Assembly: GCA_029553165.1 (NCBI GenBank)
Contig: JAKPCT010000273.1
Span: 1 to 56,410 of the forward strand
DNA from: Bacillota bacterium
Lineage (GTDB): Bacteria > Bacillota > UBA4882 > UBA8346
DNA: 56,410 bases
Direction: 5' to 3'
Part shown: in pieces, positions 25,252-33,975 of the stretch
Layout: each line of letters opens with the position of its first letter
How positions within the stretch are numbered: position 1 is the stretch's first letter
Translations under genes and position numbers: made by a program
Notes under the pieces: model-generated
Told to the model about the DNA's origin: nothing
Seen by the model: only the letters and a program-made list of their open reading frames with translations
The model's database searches: none

Positions 25252-27675
25252 ATGCTGAATCTTAGAGAATATCGAAAAAGGCCCGATCGTCTTTCTGATT
25301 ATCTGCCGTGGGCTGCTCTGGTGGCTCCTGGGGTTATATTGAACAAGGATGGGTCCTTTCAAAAATCCTTCCGTTTTCGCGGACCTGATTTGGCCAGTGC
25401 TACAAAAGCTGAATTAGTTTCAATTTCTGCACAAATTAATAATGTTTTAAAAAGACTGACCGGAGGCTGGGCTATTTACGCTGAAGCCCAGCGTATCCGG
25501 AGTCAAAGTTACCCGGAGTCGGTCTTTCCGGATCCCATTTCGTTGATGATTGACGAAGAGCGGAAGAACTTTTTTGAAGCCGGTCATCACTATGAGACCT
25601 ATTATTATTTTACTTTGATTTATCTACCTCCCCAAGAAGTTTTAAATAAGTTGGAGAAGTATTTTATTGAACGTGATTATAAAAAAGAGCAAGAAACTTA
25701 TGAGACTCATCTCAAGAATTTTTTAACCGAAGTAGAACGGGTGTATAATTTATTCGCTGAATTGCTGGCAGAAGCTAAACCGCTTAATGATGAAGAGACA
25801 CTGACATATTTACATAGTTGTATCTCACCTAAGCGGCATATTGTCAGAGTTCCGGAGATACCGATGTACTTGGATGCGTTCTTGGCAGATACTCCATTGG
25901 TGGGTGGTTTTGAACCGCGATTGGGAAATTATCATCTGCGGGCAGTTACGGTTATGGGGTTTCCGGGCACCAGCATTCCAGGGATTTTAGATAATTTGAA
26001 TCATTTAAATTTTGAATATCGCTGGGTTACGCGTTTTATTCCGTTGGACAAAGAAGATGCCAAAAATGAGATCAATCGCTATCGTCGCAGATGGTTTGCC
26101 AAACGTAAGGGCGTTGCAACGTTAATTCGTGAAACTATTACAAATACAGAGAGTGTGTTGGAAGACAGTGATGCTTACGTTAAGAGCCTGGATGCTGATC
26201 AGGCGGCCCAAGAATTAAGTGCGGATTATGTCAGTTACGGTTATTTTACTGCAACTGTAGTAGTTATTGATCAGGATGCGGTTCAAGTTGAAAAAAAAGT
26301 CCGGGCGATAGAAAAAACTATAAATAGTCTCGGGTTCACGGTTATGGTTGAGACTCTCAATGCCGTTGACGCCTGGATGGGTAGTTTGCCGGGATTATGC
26401 CGTTGTAATGTGAGGAGACCGATCTTAAACTCGCTGAACTTGGCGCACCTGTTTCCATTGTCGGCAGTTTGGGCCGGACCAAGAGTCAATAATCATTTAA
26501 AAGCACCAACATTGATGTATACGCAGACAGCAGGTAATACGCCGTTTCGGCTTGATTTACACGTTGGTGATGTAGGCCATACGATGATTGTCGGACCAAC
26601 AGGAGCAGGTAAATCGGTGTTGCTGGCAACATTAGCGGCACAGTTTTTACGGTATGACGGAGCGCAAGTATACTTTTTTGATAAGGATGGTTCTTGTCGA
26701 GCATTAACTGCAGGTGTAGGCGGAGATTTTTATGATTTGGCGGATGAGCGTGAAGACACATTGTCATTTCAACCATTGGCCAATATTGATGATGAAAAAG
26801 AGCGAGCGTGGGCGGCAGAATGGGTGCATGATTTTCTGCGGGGTGAGAATATTGAGATCACTCCGGAAGTTAAACAAACAATTTGGATTGCGCTTAGTTC
26901 TTTAGCCACATCCCCACGGGAACAACGGACTATTACCGGGTTGACCCTTTTATTACAAGATACAAATTTACGCCAAGCGCTTCAACCGGCAACGATTAAT
27001 GGCGCGTTTGGTAAATTATTTGACGCAATGTATGATAATCTGGAGTACGGACGTTGGCAAGTATTTGAAATGGCTAAATTGATGAATATACCGGCAGCCG
27101 TACCTCCGACTTTGAGTTATTTATTTCATCGCTTGGAACAACGGTTTACGGGTGCTCCCACATTATTGGTTTTGGATGAATGTTGGCTGTTTTTAGATAA
27201 TCCAATCTTTGCAGCAAAGATCCGTGAATGGTTAAAAGTGCTTCGAAAAGCAAATGTTTCGGTAGTATTTGCTACGCAATCATTACGTGATATTCAAAAC
27301 AGTACGATAGCTCCGGTTATAATTGATTCGTGTCTTACTAAAATTTATCTGCCAAATGCGAATGCGCGTGACGAACATATTGCGGAGACTTATGAAGCAT
27401 TTGGTTTGAACAGCCGGGAATTAGAGATTTTAGCAATGGCTATACCCAAACGGCAATACTATTATAAATCTCCTCTGGGATCTCGTTTGTTTGAATTGGC
27501 TTTAGGCCCAGTTGCTCTGGCTTACTTTGCTGCCAGTTCTAAAGAGGATCAAAAAATGATCATTAACATTCTTAATGAAAAAGGAAAAGAAGGATTTAAT
27601 GAAGCATGGCTGATTTATAAAAAACTGCCGGAGATGGTTAAGATTTATAAAGGAATTATTAGTGATAATTATTAA
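25252..27675 (+). CDS. trbE: T4SS ATPase TrbE/VirB4, copy 1
   Basis: An 807-aa ATPase starting at ATG 25252. Its N-terminal domain begins LNLREYRKRPDRLSDYLPW, as in TrbE. The C-terminal RecA-like domain has Walker A GPTGAGKSVLL (about residues 447-457), Walker B LLVLDECWLF (about 640-649) and the downstream VFATQS motif. VirB4 energises channel and pilus assembly. All catalytic motifs are intact. Copy 2 (52473-54911) is similar over its full length. trbL follows after 18 bases. Confidence 0.95.
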   Translation: MLNLREYRKRPDRLSDYLPWAALVAPGVILNKDGSFQKSFRFRGPDLASATKAELVSISAQINNVLKRLTGGWAIYAEAQRIRSQSYPESVFPDPISLMIDEERKNFFEAGHHYETYYYFTLIYLPPQEVLNKLEKYFIERDYKKEQETYETHLKNFLTEVERVYNLFAELLAEAKPLNDEETLTYLHSCISPKRHIVRVPEIPMYLDAFLADTPLVGGFEPRLGNYHLRAVTVMGFPGTSIPGILDNLNHLNFEYRWVTRFIPLDKEDAKNEINRYRRRWFAKRKGVATLIRETITNTESVLEDSDAYVKSLDADQAAQELSADYVSYGYFTATVVVIDQDAVQVEKKVRAIEKTINSLGFTVMVETLNAVDAWMGSLPGLCRCNVRRPILNSLNLAHLFPLSAVWAGPRVNNHLKAPTLMYTQTAGNTPFRLDLHVGDVGHTMIVGPTGAGKSVLLATLAAQFLRYDGAQVYFFDKDGSCRALTAGVGGDFYDLADEREDTLSFQPLANIDDEKERAWAAEWVHDFLRGENIEITPEVKQTIWIALSSLATSPREQRTITGLTLLLQDTNLRQALQPATINGAFGKLFDAMYDNLEYGRWQVFEMAKLMNIPAAVPPTLSYLFHRLEQRFTGAPTLLVLDECWLFLDNPIFAAKIREWLKVLRKANVSVVFATQSLRDIQNSTIAPVIIDSCLTKIYLPNANARDEHIAETYEAFGLNSRELEILAMAIPKRQYYYKSPLGSRLFELALGPVALAYFAASSKEDQKMIINILNEKGKEGFNEAWLIYKKLPEMVKIYKGIISDNY

Positions 27676-27693
27676 TTTTTAGGTGGGTGTACA

Positions 27694-28632
27694 ATGAAAG
27701 TAGATAGTATTATTAAAGTAACTGATCAATTATTAGGTGATTTTTATTCACATCTTAATGTTTTGTACAGTCCTGCCTTTACGATCTTTCTGTCGATTAT
27801 TACCATCGACCTTGTTCTGGCATATATTCTAAATCTGGGCAGTGTTGATAATTTTAAATTATTAGTTAAAAAGATTTTGAAATATGGTATCATCTGCTAT
27901 GTTATTGTAGATTACAGTAATATTATCAAAACCATTTTGAATGGTTTTATCTGGGTAGGATTTAAGGCGGGCGGAGGTATGGTAGCTAATAATTTGGGAG
28001 AAGAGACATCGATTAGCAAAATGTTTCCTGGTATTGGTAAATTCCTTGATCAAGCTTCAGGTGTGATGAATAGTATCGGAGATAATTCAAGTGAATCAAG
28101 CAGTGGCGGAATATTTGGGTTTCTTGGTAAAATTGTCGATCAGGTCAAAAAAACTGTTGACGGAATAGTGGAAGTAATTGATATGGCGACAGATCCGACG
28201 GTGTTTTTAAAAATTCTAGTACGTGCAATAGTAACAGGTATATTATCTTTAATAACGGGTTTCAGTTTATTTATGATTACTTTACATTATTGTGTGACAT
28301 ATTTGGAGTTTTATATGGTCGCGATTTTATCGCTGATATTCATTCCATTTGGCGCTTATCAGTATACTTCGTTTTTAGCAGAAAAAGCGGCATCGGCAGT
28401 GATCTCATTTGGAATAAAACTGATGGTGCTTTCATTTATGTTGGGAATTGCGAGTGAAATATTAACTGAACTAATTACTGCAAAACATTTGGATTTTTCT
28501 GCAACAATTTACATGTGTTTTGCCAGTGTGTATTTGGCGCTATTAACTTGGCATGCTCCTAAAGTTATCACCGGCTTTTTAACAGGTCAGTCAATGTATA
28601 GCGGTAACGATGTGTTAAAAGGCAAAGGTTAA
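27694..28632 (+). CDS. trbL: T4SS polytopic protein TrbL/VirB6, paralogue 1
   Basis: A 312-aa inner-membrane protein with about six hydrophobic helices (for example FTIFLSIITIDLVLAYIL near the N terminus and FYMVAILSLIFIPFGAY near residue 205). Between helices 2 and 3 is a Ser/Gly-rich soluble loop. TrbL/VirB6 forms part of the inner-membrane substrate path. It ends shortly after KVITGFLTGQSMYSG. The next gene is a close paralogue with the same helices but a long C-terminal tail, so the pair is a tandem duplication. Confidence 0.88.
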   Translation: MKVDSIIKVTDQLLGDFYSHLNVLYSPAFTIFLSIITIDLVLAYILNLGSVDNFKLLVKKILKYGIICYVIVDYSNIIKTILNGFIWVGFKAGGGMVANNLGEETSISKMFPGIGKFLDQASGVMNSIGDNSSESSSGGIFGFLGKIVDQVKKTVDGIVEVIDMATDPTVFLKILVRAIVTGILSLITGFSLFMITLHYCVTYLEFYMVAILSLIFIPFGAYQYTSFLAEKAASAVISFGIKLMVLSFMLGIASEILTELITAKHLDFSATIYMCFASVYLALLTWHAPKVITGFLTGQSMYSGNDVLKGKG

Positions 28633-28677
28633 TATTGATATAGATGATTATTTTTATGAATAAAGGCAGGGGAGAAT

Positions 28678-30390
28678 ATGATCTTGATCGCAACTGAATC
28701 ATTAGGAGCAGATTTTATAATAAGTATTACTGATAAATTTTTAGGCTTCTTCATTAAAGATTCTAATGTATTGTATAGTCATGCTTTTACACTTTTTTTG
28801 TCAATAATTACGATTGATCTAGTTCTAGCTTTTATTCTAAATATAGGTAATGTCGATCAGTTTAAATTACTAGTTAGAAAAATCTTGAAGTACGGAATTA
28901 TTTGTTATGTAATCAGTGATTATCGTAATTTGACCAAAACGGTGCTTGATGGATTTATCTGGGTTGGAAAGACAGCGGGTGTTCTTAGTCAAACACCAAC
29001 TGCAGAGTTGCCTCAACAACTAAGTGGAACGGAGAATTCCATAATCCTGAAGCAATATCCGGATTTATTGAGAATAACCAAACATGGCGAACAAATAATC
29101 AATAATATAGCAAACCCTCCTGAAGATGAGGGGGCTTTTGGGATTATATCTGACGTTTGGGATGTTGCCAAGGGTGTTGTTTCAGGAACCATCAATATTT
29201 TGAAAGACCCATTGTATCTGTTGAAATTATTAGTTAGAGCTATTGTATTAGCTATCGTCGGTTTGATAACCGGTTTTAGTTTCTTTATGCTCACTCTTAA
29301 TTTTTGTGTTACCTATATTGAGTTTAACATGGTTGCCATATTGTCACTGATTTTTATTCCGTTTGGAGCCAATAAGTATACTTCGTTTTTGGCAGAGAGA
29401 GCAGCAAGTGCAATAATTTCGTTTGGAATTAAGTTAATGGTGCTTTCATTTATTTTGGGTGCGACCTCAAAAGTTATGGATCGGACACTTAGTTTTTCCA
29501 ATTTGGATTTTTCCGAATCAATATACCTTTGTTTTGTAAGTATTTTACTTTGTTACATATGTTGGCATGCTCCAAAAGTAATTACCGGTTTTATGACTGG
29601 GCAATCAATGTTTAGTGGTCATGATGCAATCGAAGCTGGAAAGAAAGTTGCTAAAACAGCAGCAATGGTTGCAGCAGCAGTTGTAACCGGAGGTGCCGCA
29701 GCAGCTGCGGGAGGTGCAATGGCTGCAGGAGGAGCTGCAGGTGGAGCAACTGCCGGTGGGGCAGGGGCTACTGGTGCTGCCGCCGGTGCCGGAGGTGCTG
29801 CGAGTACCGGTTCAGCTGCGACTGCAGCAGGCTCAGGGAATGCGCTGGCAGGTACAGGCAGTGCCAGTGGATCGTTAACAGGAGGTACTGGAGGTCAGCT
29901 TAGTTTACCACCAGGAGGAGGTACCGGTCAGCTTAGTTTACCTCCAGGAGGAAGTACCGGAGGTCAACCCACTACTCAAGGTGGCCAAGGGTCGTTAAGT
30001 CCAAGTCAGGGAATGAATAATAGGATTGGTAATAATGATATTGATAATTTGAGAAGACGACTTGGAAATTCTATGGAGAGAGCAACTGATAGTAGTAATG
30101 GTAGTGGTGAACGATCAGAGTATGATAAGCAAAATGTTATTGAAGGTGTTGAATATGAAATAATCGATGTTGACGAAGGTGGTAGTGGTAGTGAAACAGA
30201 TTCAAGTAGTGAGAGTAATTCCCGCGAGTATGAATCAGACAATGAATCAGGTGCAAAAACCAATAATATGAAAAGGCGTCTTAAAAAGCCGACAAAAAAT
30301 GAGAAACCGATGAGATATACTGATCCGAGTGGAAGTATGAGGGTAAGAGCTGGAGGTCCGGAAAGACTGAGTAATGATGATTTCATTTAA
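28678..30390 (+). CDS. trbL: T4SS polytopic protein TrbL/VirB6, paralogue 2 with long low-complexity tail
   Basis: A 570-aa protein. Residues 1-320 repeat the architecture of the preceding trbL (the segments AFTLFLSIITIDLVLAFIL and KVITGFMTGQSMFSG are near-identical). Residues about 325-420 are an Ala/Gly tract, followed by two LSLPPGGG-type repeats, then a Ser/Glu/Asp-rich charged tail. Extended VirB6 proteins with large C-terminal domains are known in some T4SSs, such as those of Rickettsiales. Here the tail looks disordered. Loss or gain of the tail after duplication distinguishes the pair. Confidence 0.88.
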   Translation: MILIATESLGADFIISITDKFLGFFIKDSNVLYSHAFTLFLSIITIDLVLAFILNIGNVDQFKLLVRKILKYGIICYVISDYRNLTKTVLDGFIWVGKTAGVLSQTPTAELPQQLSGTENSIILKQYPDLLRITKHGEQIINNIANPPEDEGAFGIISDVWDVAKGVVSGTINILKDPLYLLKLLVRAIVLAIVGLITGFSFFMLTLNFCVTYIEFNMVAILSLIFIPFGANKYTSFLAERAASAIISFGIKLMVLSFILGATSKVMDRTLSFSNLDFSESIYLCFVSILLCYICWHAPKVITGFMTGQSMFSGHDAIEAGKKVAKTAAMVAAAVVTGGAAAAAGGAMAAGGAAGGATAGGAGATGAAAGAGGAASTGSAATAAGSGNALAGTGSASGSLTGGTGGQLSLPPGGGTGQLSLPPGGSTGGQPTTQGGQGSLSPSQGMNNRIGNNDIDNLRRRLGNSMERATDSSNGSGERSEYDKQNVIEGVEYEIIDVDEGGSGSETDSSSESNSREYESDNESGAKTNNMKRRLKKPTKNEKPMRYTDPSGSMRVRAGGPERLSNDDFI

Positions 30391-30934
30391 AATGAAAGAA
30401 CCGAAATATTTCATATTATCCCTGGTTGTTTTATTTAGTTATTTAGGAATTAATATATTTATTCGGTTACATGGAGCTTTTTTTTACATCAACACTACAC
30501 CAAGTCAACCGCTTGGTATCTATCAAGCACTTAAATTTGATGGGCGCCTCGAGACCGGTGACTTGGTAATATTTAAACCCCCACAAAAGATACATCCTTA
30601 TGTTTATGGGCGTGGTTGGATGAAAGAAGGCGAATTAATGTTGAAGAACGTAGGCGCATTGCCGGGAGATATTTATGAAGTTACCGATGAAGCAATTATG
30701 ATCAATGGGCAACATGTTGGCCCGATCGCTACAGTTGACAGAAAAGGGTTGCCTTTACCACGTTTACGTGGGAGATTTAAGGTAAAAGAGGGGGAATTCT
30801 TACCAATATCAACTCATATACCAAATTCATTTGACGGCCGTTATTTTGGAGCCGTATCCACCAAGCAGATTAAAGCAAAGGCAGTATTGGTATATAAATT
30901 TAAAAATCAAAAAAAGACTAATACTGGTAACTGA
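30374..30934 (+). CDS. traF: TraF-like conjugative signal peptidase (S26 family)
   Basis: A 186-aa protein with one N-terminal membrane helix (about residues 14-34). The S26 serine-peptidase motif is INTTPSQPLGIYQ with the catalytic Ser near residue 44. The general-base Lys is in ELMLKNVGALPGD near residue 98. It ends with the conserved SFDGRYFGAV block. TraF of RP4 trims and cyclises the TrbC pilin. The gene starts 17 bases inside the end of trbL; a second in-frame ATG (30392) lies just after that stop. It is the last gene before the coiled-coil cargo. Confidence 0.9.
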   Translation: MMISFKMKEPKYFILSLVVLFSYLGINIFIRLHGAFFYINTTPSQPLGIYQALKFDGRLETGDLVIFKPPQKIHPYVYGRGWMKEGELMLKNVGALPGDIYEVTDEAIMINGQHVGPIATVDRKGLPLPRLRGRFKVKEGEFLPISTHIPNSFDGRYFGAVSTKQIKAKAVLVYKFKNQKKTNTGN

Positions 30935-30980
30935 TGACTCATAAATTTCTTGGGTCTTGATAAAGTAAAGGTGATTAGTC

Positions 30981-32267
30981 GTGGATCAAGTCGTAATCAA
31001 ATGTAAAGAATTGCTCCCAATGATTGAAAACTACCACAATGAGCTTCGGGACAAATACTTTCAGCATCTTGAAATAATAAAAAATTTTAATCTTAAGGAA
31101 CGGCTTGATTTGCATCAATATTACAAAGATGCCGAATCCCACTTTCTGGCGGGCAATCAGGAGTTGACTGCGCAAAAGGGACGATATGGAATTGAACTAA
31201 AAAAATATCATCAATTCAAAAAGAAGTTTGAACAAAAGCCGCAAATGTTTTTAGAGAAAATGGCCTATTCAATATCAAGGCCATTTATGGAAACCAAACT
31301 GAAGAATTGGGCTAACCGGCTGGTTAAGGAACAACAACAACTGCAAAAAAAAACACAACAATTGCTGGAGTCAGATGCTGCCAAAAAGTTTATCAATCAA
31401 TATGTTAAGAGCCGTCAAAGATATGATCCGGCCGTCTTTGAATATCAGGAACTCAAAAGGACTGAAAGACATTATGAATCTGAATTGAAGCTGATCAGTG
31501 AGTTGAAAGCTGTTGTCAGCGGTAGAGATCCGGAAAAGACAATCATAATCGATAATCAACTAAATAAAAGCAGTCTTTCATTGCAAGCGCCGGTGATCAT
31601 CAGACAGCTCAGTGAGTTTGAGATCACAATTAAAGAATTAGAACAAGCAGTCAAAGTAAATCTGGAGAAACTGGGTGATTTACAACAAAAGGGTTCCGAA
31701 ATTGAGCGAAATTATCGTGCGCTTAATGAATTATCCTCCCAGATCGTCCAGCAGATATTGGATGATAAAAAAAGCTTAATCTTAACAAAAGAAGCTGTCT
31801 ACAGAGAGCAAGAGAAAAACTATAATCAAAAGAAGAAAGACGCATTAAAAAATAATTTGGATAAAGCAACGCAAGAGTTATTGCTGTTTGAAGCTGACCG
31901 ATTATTAAAGTTAGAACAGGAGTTGATAAATGATACCCAAAAATTCAACATGTTACAAAATGAGTGTCTTAAATATCTAAGCCAACACCAGTGGAATAAA
32001 TTGCCTGAAGAGATTCAACTGCAATTAAAATCAAAACCATCGGTGCAGATATTAAGAGAAAAATCGATTAGGCTTCAAAACGAAAAGAAGGTCTTAACCG
32101 ATCTTGCAGATACAATTGTCAAAGTGGCAGATAAAGATCGAGTTGTTAAAGTACGGGGGTTTTATTTAAACAAAGATAATCTGGTAAACCAAAACAAACA
32201 GATCCAAGAACAGTTAAGAGGCATTATCAATAATAGAGGTTTGCGATCACAATTAGATAATGATTAG
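30981..32267 (+). CDS. Coiled-coil cargo protein, group A (copy 1)
   Basis: A 428-aa soluble, Lys/Glu/Gln-rich protein with GTG start and AAAGGTG upstream. No signal peptide or membrane helix is seen, and most of it is predicted by eye to be long helices with heptad-like spacing. The segment LESDAAKKFINQY (about 130-142) and the central ELEQAVKVNLEKLG are repeated in the frameshifted paralogue at 39012-40239. The last about 60 residues carry DKDRVVKVRGFYLNKDNL, shared by all four pure coiled-coil proteins here. Position between trbL/traF and the coupling-protein gene suggests a T4SS substrate or accessory protein; this is inference. Confidence 0.85.
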   Translation: MDQVVIKCKELLPMIENYHNELRDKYFQHLEIIKNFNLKERLDLHQYYKDAESHFLAGNQELTAQKGRYGIELKKYHQFKKKFEQKPQMFLEKMAYSISRPFMETKLKNWANRLVKEQQQLQKKTQQLLESDAAKKFINQYVKSRQRYDPAVFEYQELKRTERHYESELKLISELKAVVSGRDPEKTIIIDNQLNKSSLSLQAPVIIRQLSEFEITIKELEQAVKVNLEKLGDLQQKGSEIERNYRALNELSSQIVQQILDDKKSLILTKEAVYREQEKNYNQKKKDALKNNLDKATQELLLFEADRLLKLEQELINDTQKFNMLQNECLKYLSQHQWNKLPEEIQLQLKSKPSVQILREKSIRLQNEKKVLTDLADTIVKVADKDRVVKVRGFYLNKDNLVNQNKQIQEQLRGIINNRGLRSQLDND

Positions 32268-32294
32268 CTGACAATACCATTAAGGGGTGCGACT

Positions 32295-33716
32295 ATGGAG
32301 AGTATTTATGACATTGCTTCAACCAGTGAAATGATTGATGTAGCCGAGTTTTCAGCAAGATTGGATGAGTTTGAGAAAAGAGTCAGGTTGCGAGTTGATT
32401 ATCTGAAAACCAATCTGTATCGATTAAAGCCAATTGATGATTATTCTGCTACGGTTATTGCCGAAAACCGGTATTTATCTGAAAATGGCTTTGATATTGA
32501 GAATTTGGAGAAACTACAAGCTGATTTAACCCGAGATTATTATTACTATGCTTTAAAAAACGAGATGGACCCATCAGCTGGAGATTTTTTATTTAAACAA
32601 AAGAAAGATGCTTATGATAAATTTGCTGAATTGATTGATGAATTCCATTCCAAGGAAGTCCGCCAGGGAGAGCTTTCTGAAAAAGAAAGAGAAGCATTTA
32701 TGGATGCTTACTATAATCTTAAAATTGAATACTTGAAACCTACATTATTAGAACGATTAAGGCATCCTGACATAGGGAGCGGTTATGAGCGATTACTTGA
32801 GGAAAGACAAAAACTCGAAGCTATTGTTCAAGGAAAGATGGAACGCTATGAAACCCGTGATTGGGAAATGATAGATCACCGGCAACGATGCATTGAGGCG
32901 ATCGAGAAAATAATAAAAGAGTATCATCAACCTAAGGCTTTAAAACCTACTACAATAGATCGGTTTTTAAATCCGCAGAAGGTTGATGAATACCAAAAAT
33001 TAGAGGAGCTTAGTAATAAAATTAAAAAGCTTCAAGAAGAGAAGCACAAATTGCTGAATTCAGGCAGAGTAAAGATTAATGCTTATAAACAAGAAGTTAT
33101 AGATGCTGATGTTCAGACACAAATAATGAACAAGCTTAATGATGAGTTACGTTTAAGAGGTGAAACGTTAAATACAATCAGTCAAGCTAAACAATGTTGC
33201 CAAGGGTTGGACCAAAATCTAAAACTTGTTGATTTGGGTTATATAACCGAACAATCAGCTTCCGATCAAATCCTTGCTGTTTATATTAACGAACTGAATA
33301 ACTTGCGGGAAAAATCTAATCTCAAATCAATATCATCAAGTGTTACCGTTGGTGAGCTTGAAGGGGCGCTTGAGAAGAAGCATCTGCAGGATTTAAGAGG
33401 AGAAATTGAGCCGCTTCAGAAAGTGCTTAAAGAAGGTATTATGTATGAAGGTGATGATTATGTCAATCTGGAAATTGCTTCATTACAGTATCCGGAACTA
33501 AAACGCGAGTATGATACTCTTGCAGATCTCAAAAAAACATTGACTCGAATTACTGATAAAGAGCAATTATTGAAGTTTAAAGGAGACCCTACAGATCGGG
33601 GAGTTGTTTACCGTCATGCCGGATCCGTTAAAGAGCAGTCGCGAAAACTTTTAGAACAACAAGAAAAAAATAAAAGCCTGAGTCGGAAATTTGATGATAG
33701 AGGAATCAGAGATTAA
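32295..33716 (+). CDS. Coiled-coil cargo protein, group B (copy 1)
   Basis: A 473-aa soluble coiled-coil protein with GGGGTG upstream of the ATG. Acidic and basic residues alternate along long helices, and there is no signal peptide. Near the C terminus, TRITDKEQLLKFKGDP followed by a Q-S-R-K-L-L-E-Q-Q stretch matches the motif shared with the proteins at 30981, 37979 and 39532. It is nearest in position-equivalence to 37979, since both sit in coil-coil pairs ahead of or after HEXXH genes. I recognise no named family. Confidence 0.83.
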   Translation: MESIYDIASTSEMIDVAEFSARLDEFEKRVRLRVDYLKTNLYRLKPIDDYSATVIAENRYLSENGFDIENLEKLQADLTRDYYYYALKNEMDPSAGDFLFKQKKDAYDKFAELIDEFHSKEVRQGELSEKEREAFMDAYYNLKIEYLKPTLLERLRHPDIGSGYERLLEERQKLEAIVQGKMERYETRDWEMIDHRQRCIEAIEKIIKEYHQPKALKPTTIDRFLNPQKVDEYQKLEELSNKIKKLQEEKHKLLNSGRVKINAYKQEVIDADVQTQIMNKLNDELRLRGETLNTISQAKQCCQGLDQNLKLVDLGYITEQSASDQILAVYINELNNLREKSNLKSISSSVTVGELEGALEKKHLQDLRGEIEPLQKVLKEGIMYEGDDYVNLEIASLQYPELKREYDTLADLKKTLTRITDKEQLLKFKGDPTDRGVVYRHAGSVKEQSRKLLEQQEKNKSLSRKFDDRGIRD

Positions 33717-33732
33717 GGATAAAAGGGTTAAA

Positions 33733-33955
33733 ATGGATCTCATGAAAAATAATGAATCTTATGGCGATCTCTATAATGATTTTAATCCTAATTATCAAGA
33801 GATGTTTGCCAATAAACTGGTTGGAAGACTTAAATGAACAACTTAAAAATGCCAAAAAGCGGCTTGATCAAAGAATAAAAGAGAATGCCGACTCAATTAG
33901 TCCAAGAATTCAAAAAAGTAAAAATCGTGATAACGATAAGGAGAAAGATTTTTAA
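33733..33955 (+). pseudogene. Small ORF apparently split by a frameshift
   Basis: An ATG at 33733 with AAGGAT/AAAGGG upstream opens a 34-codon frame ending at 33837 (ends ANKLVGRLK). The +1 frame from about 33810 continues WLEDLNEQLKNAKKRLDQR and ends at 33955, a helical charged tail like the other cargo proteins. Read together they make a plausible about 70-residue protein; read apart, the second frame alone would begin with an out-of-place hydrophobic stretch. A frameshifted small gene is my preferred reading, with two unrelated short ORFs as the alternative. Confidence 0.4.
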
Positions 33956-33975
33956 AAAAAGGTGCAGGATGCTAT

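Noticed and set aside
29693-29878. Gln/Val-rich ORF within the second trbL
   Set aside because: A frame shadow of the Ala/Gly-rich tract, whose GC-rich codons leave other frames open.
29640-30000. CRISPR-like or tandem DNA repeat in the trbL tail
   Set aside because: The repetition is protein low complexity (Ala/Gly and LSLPPGGG), with no spacers or regular repeat unit.
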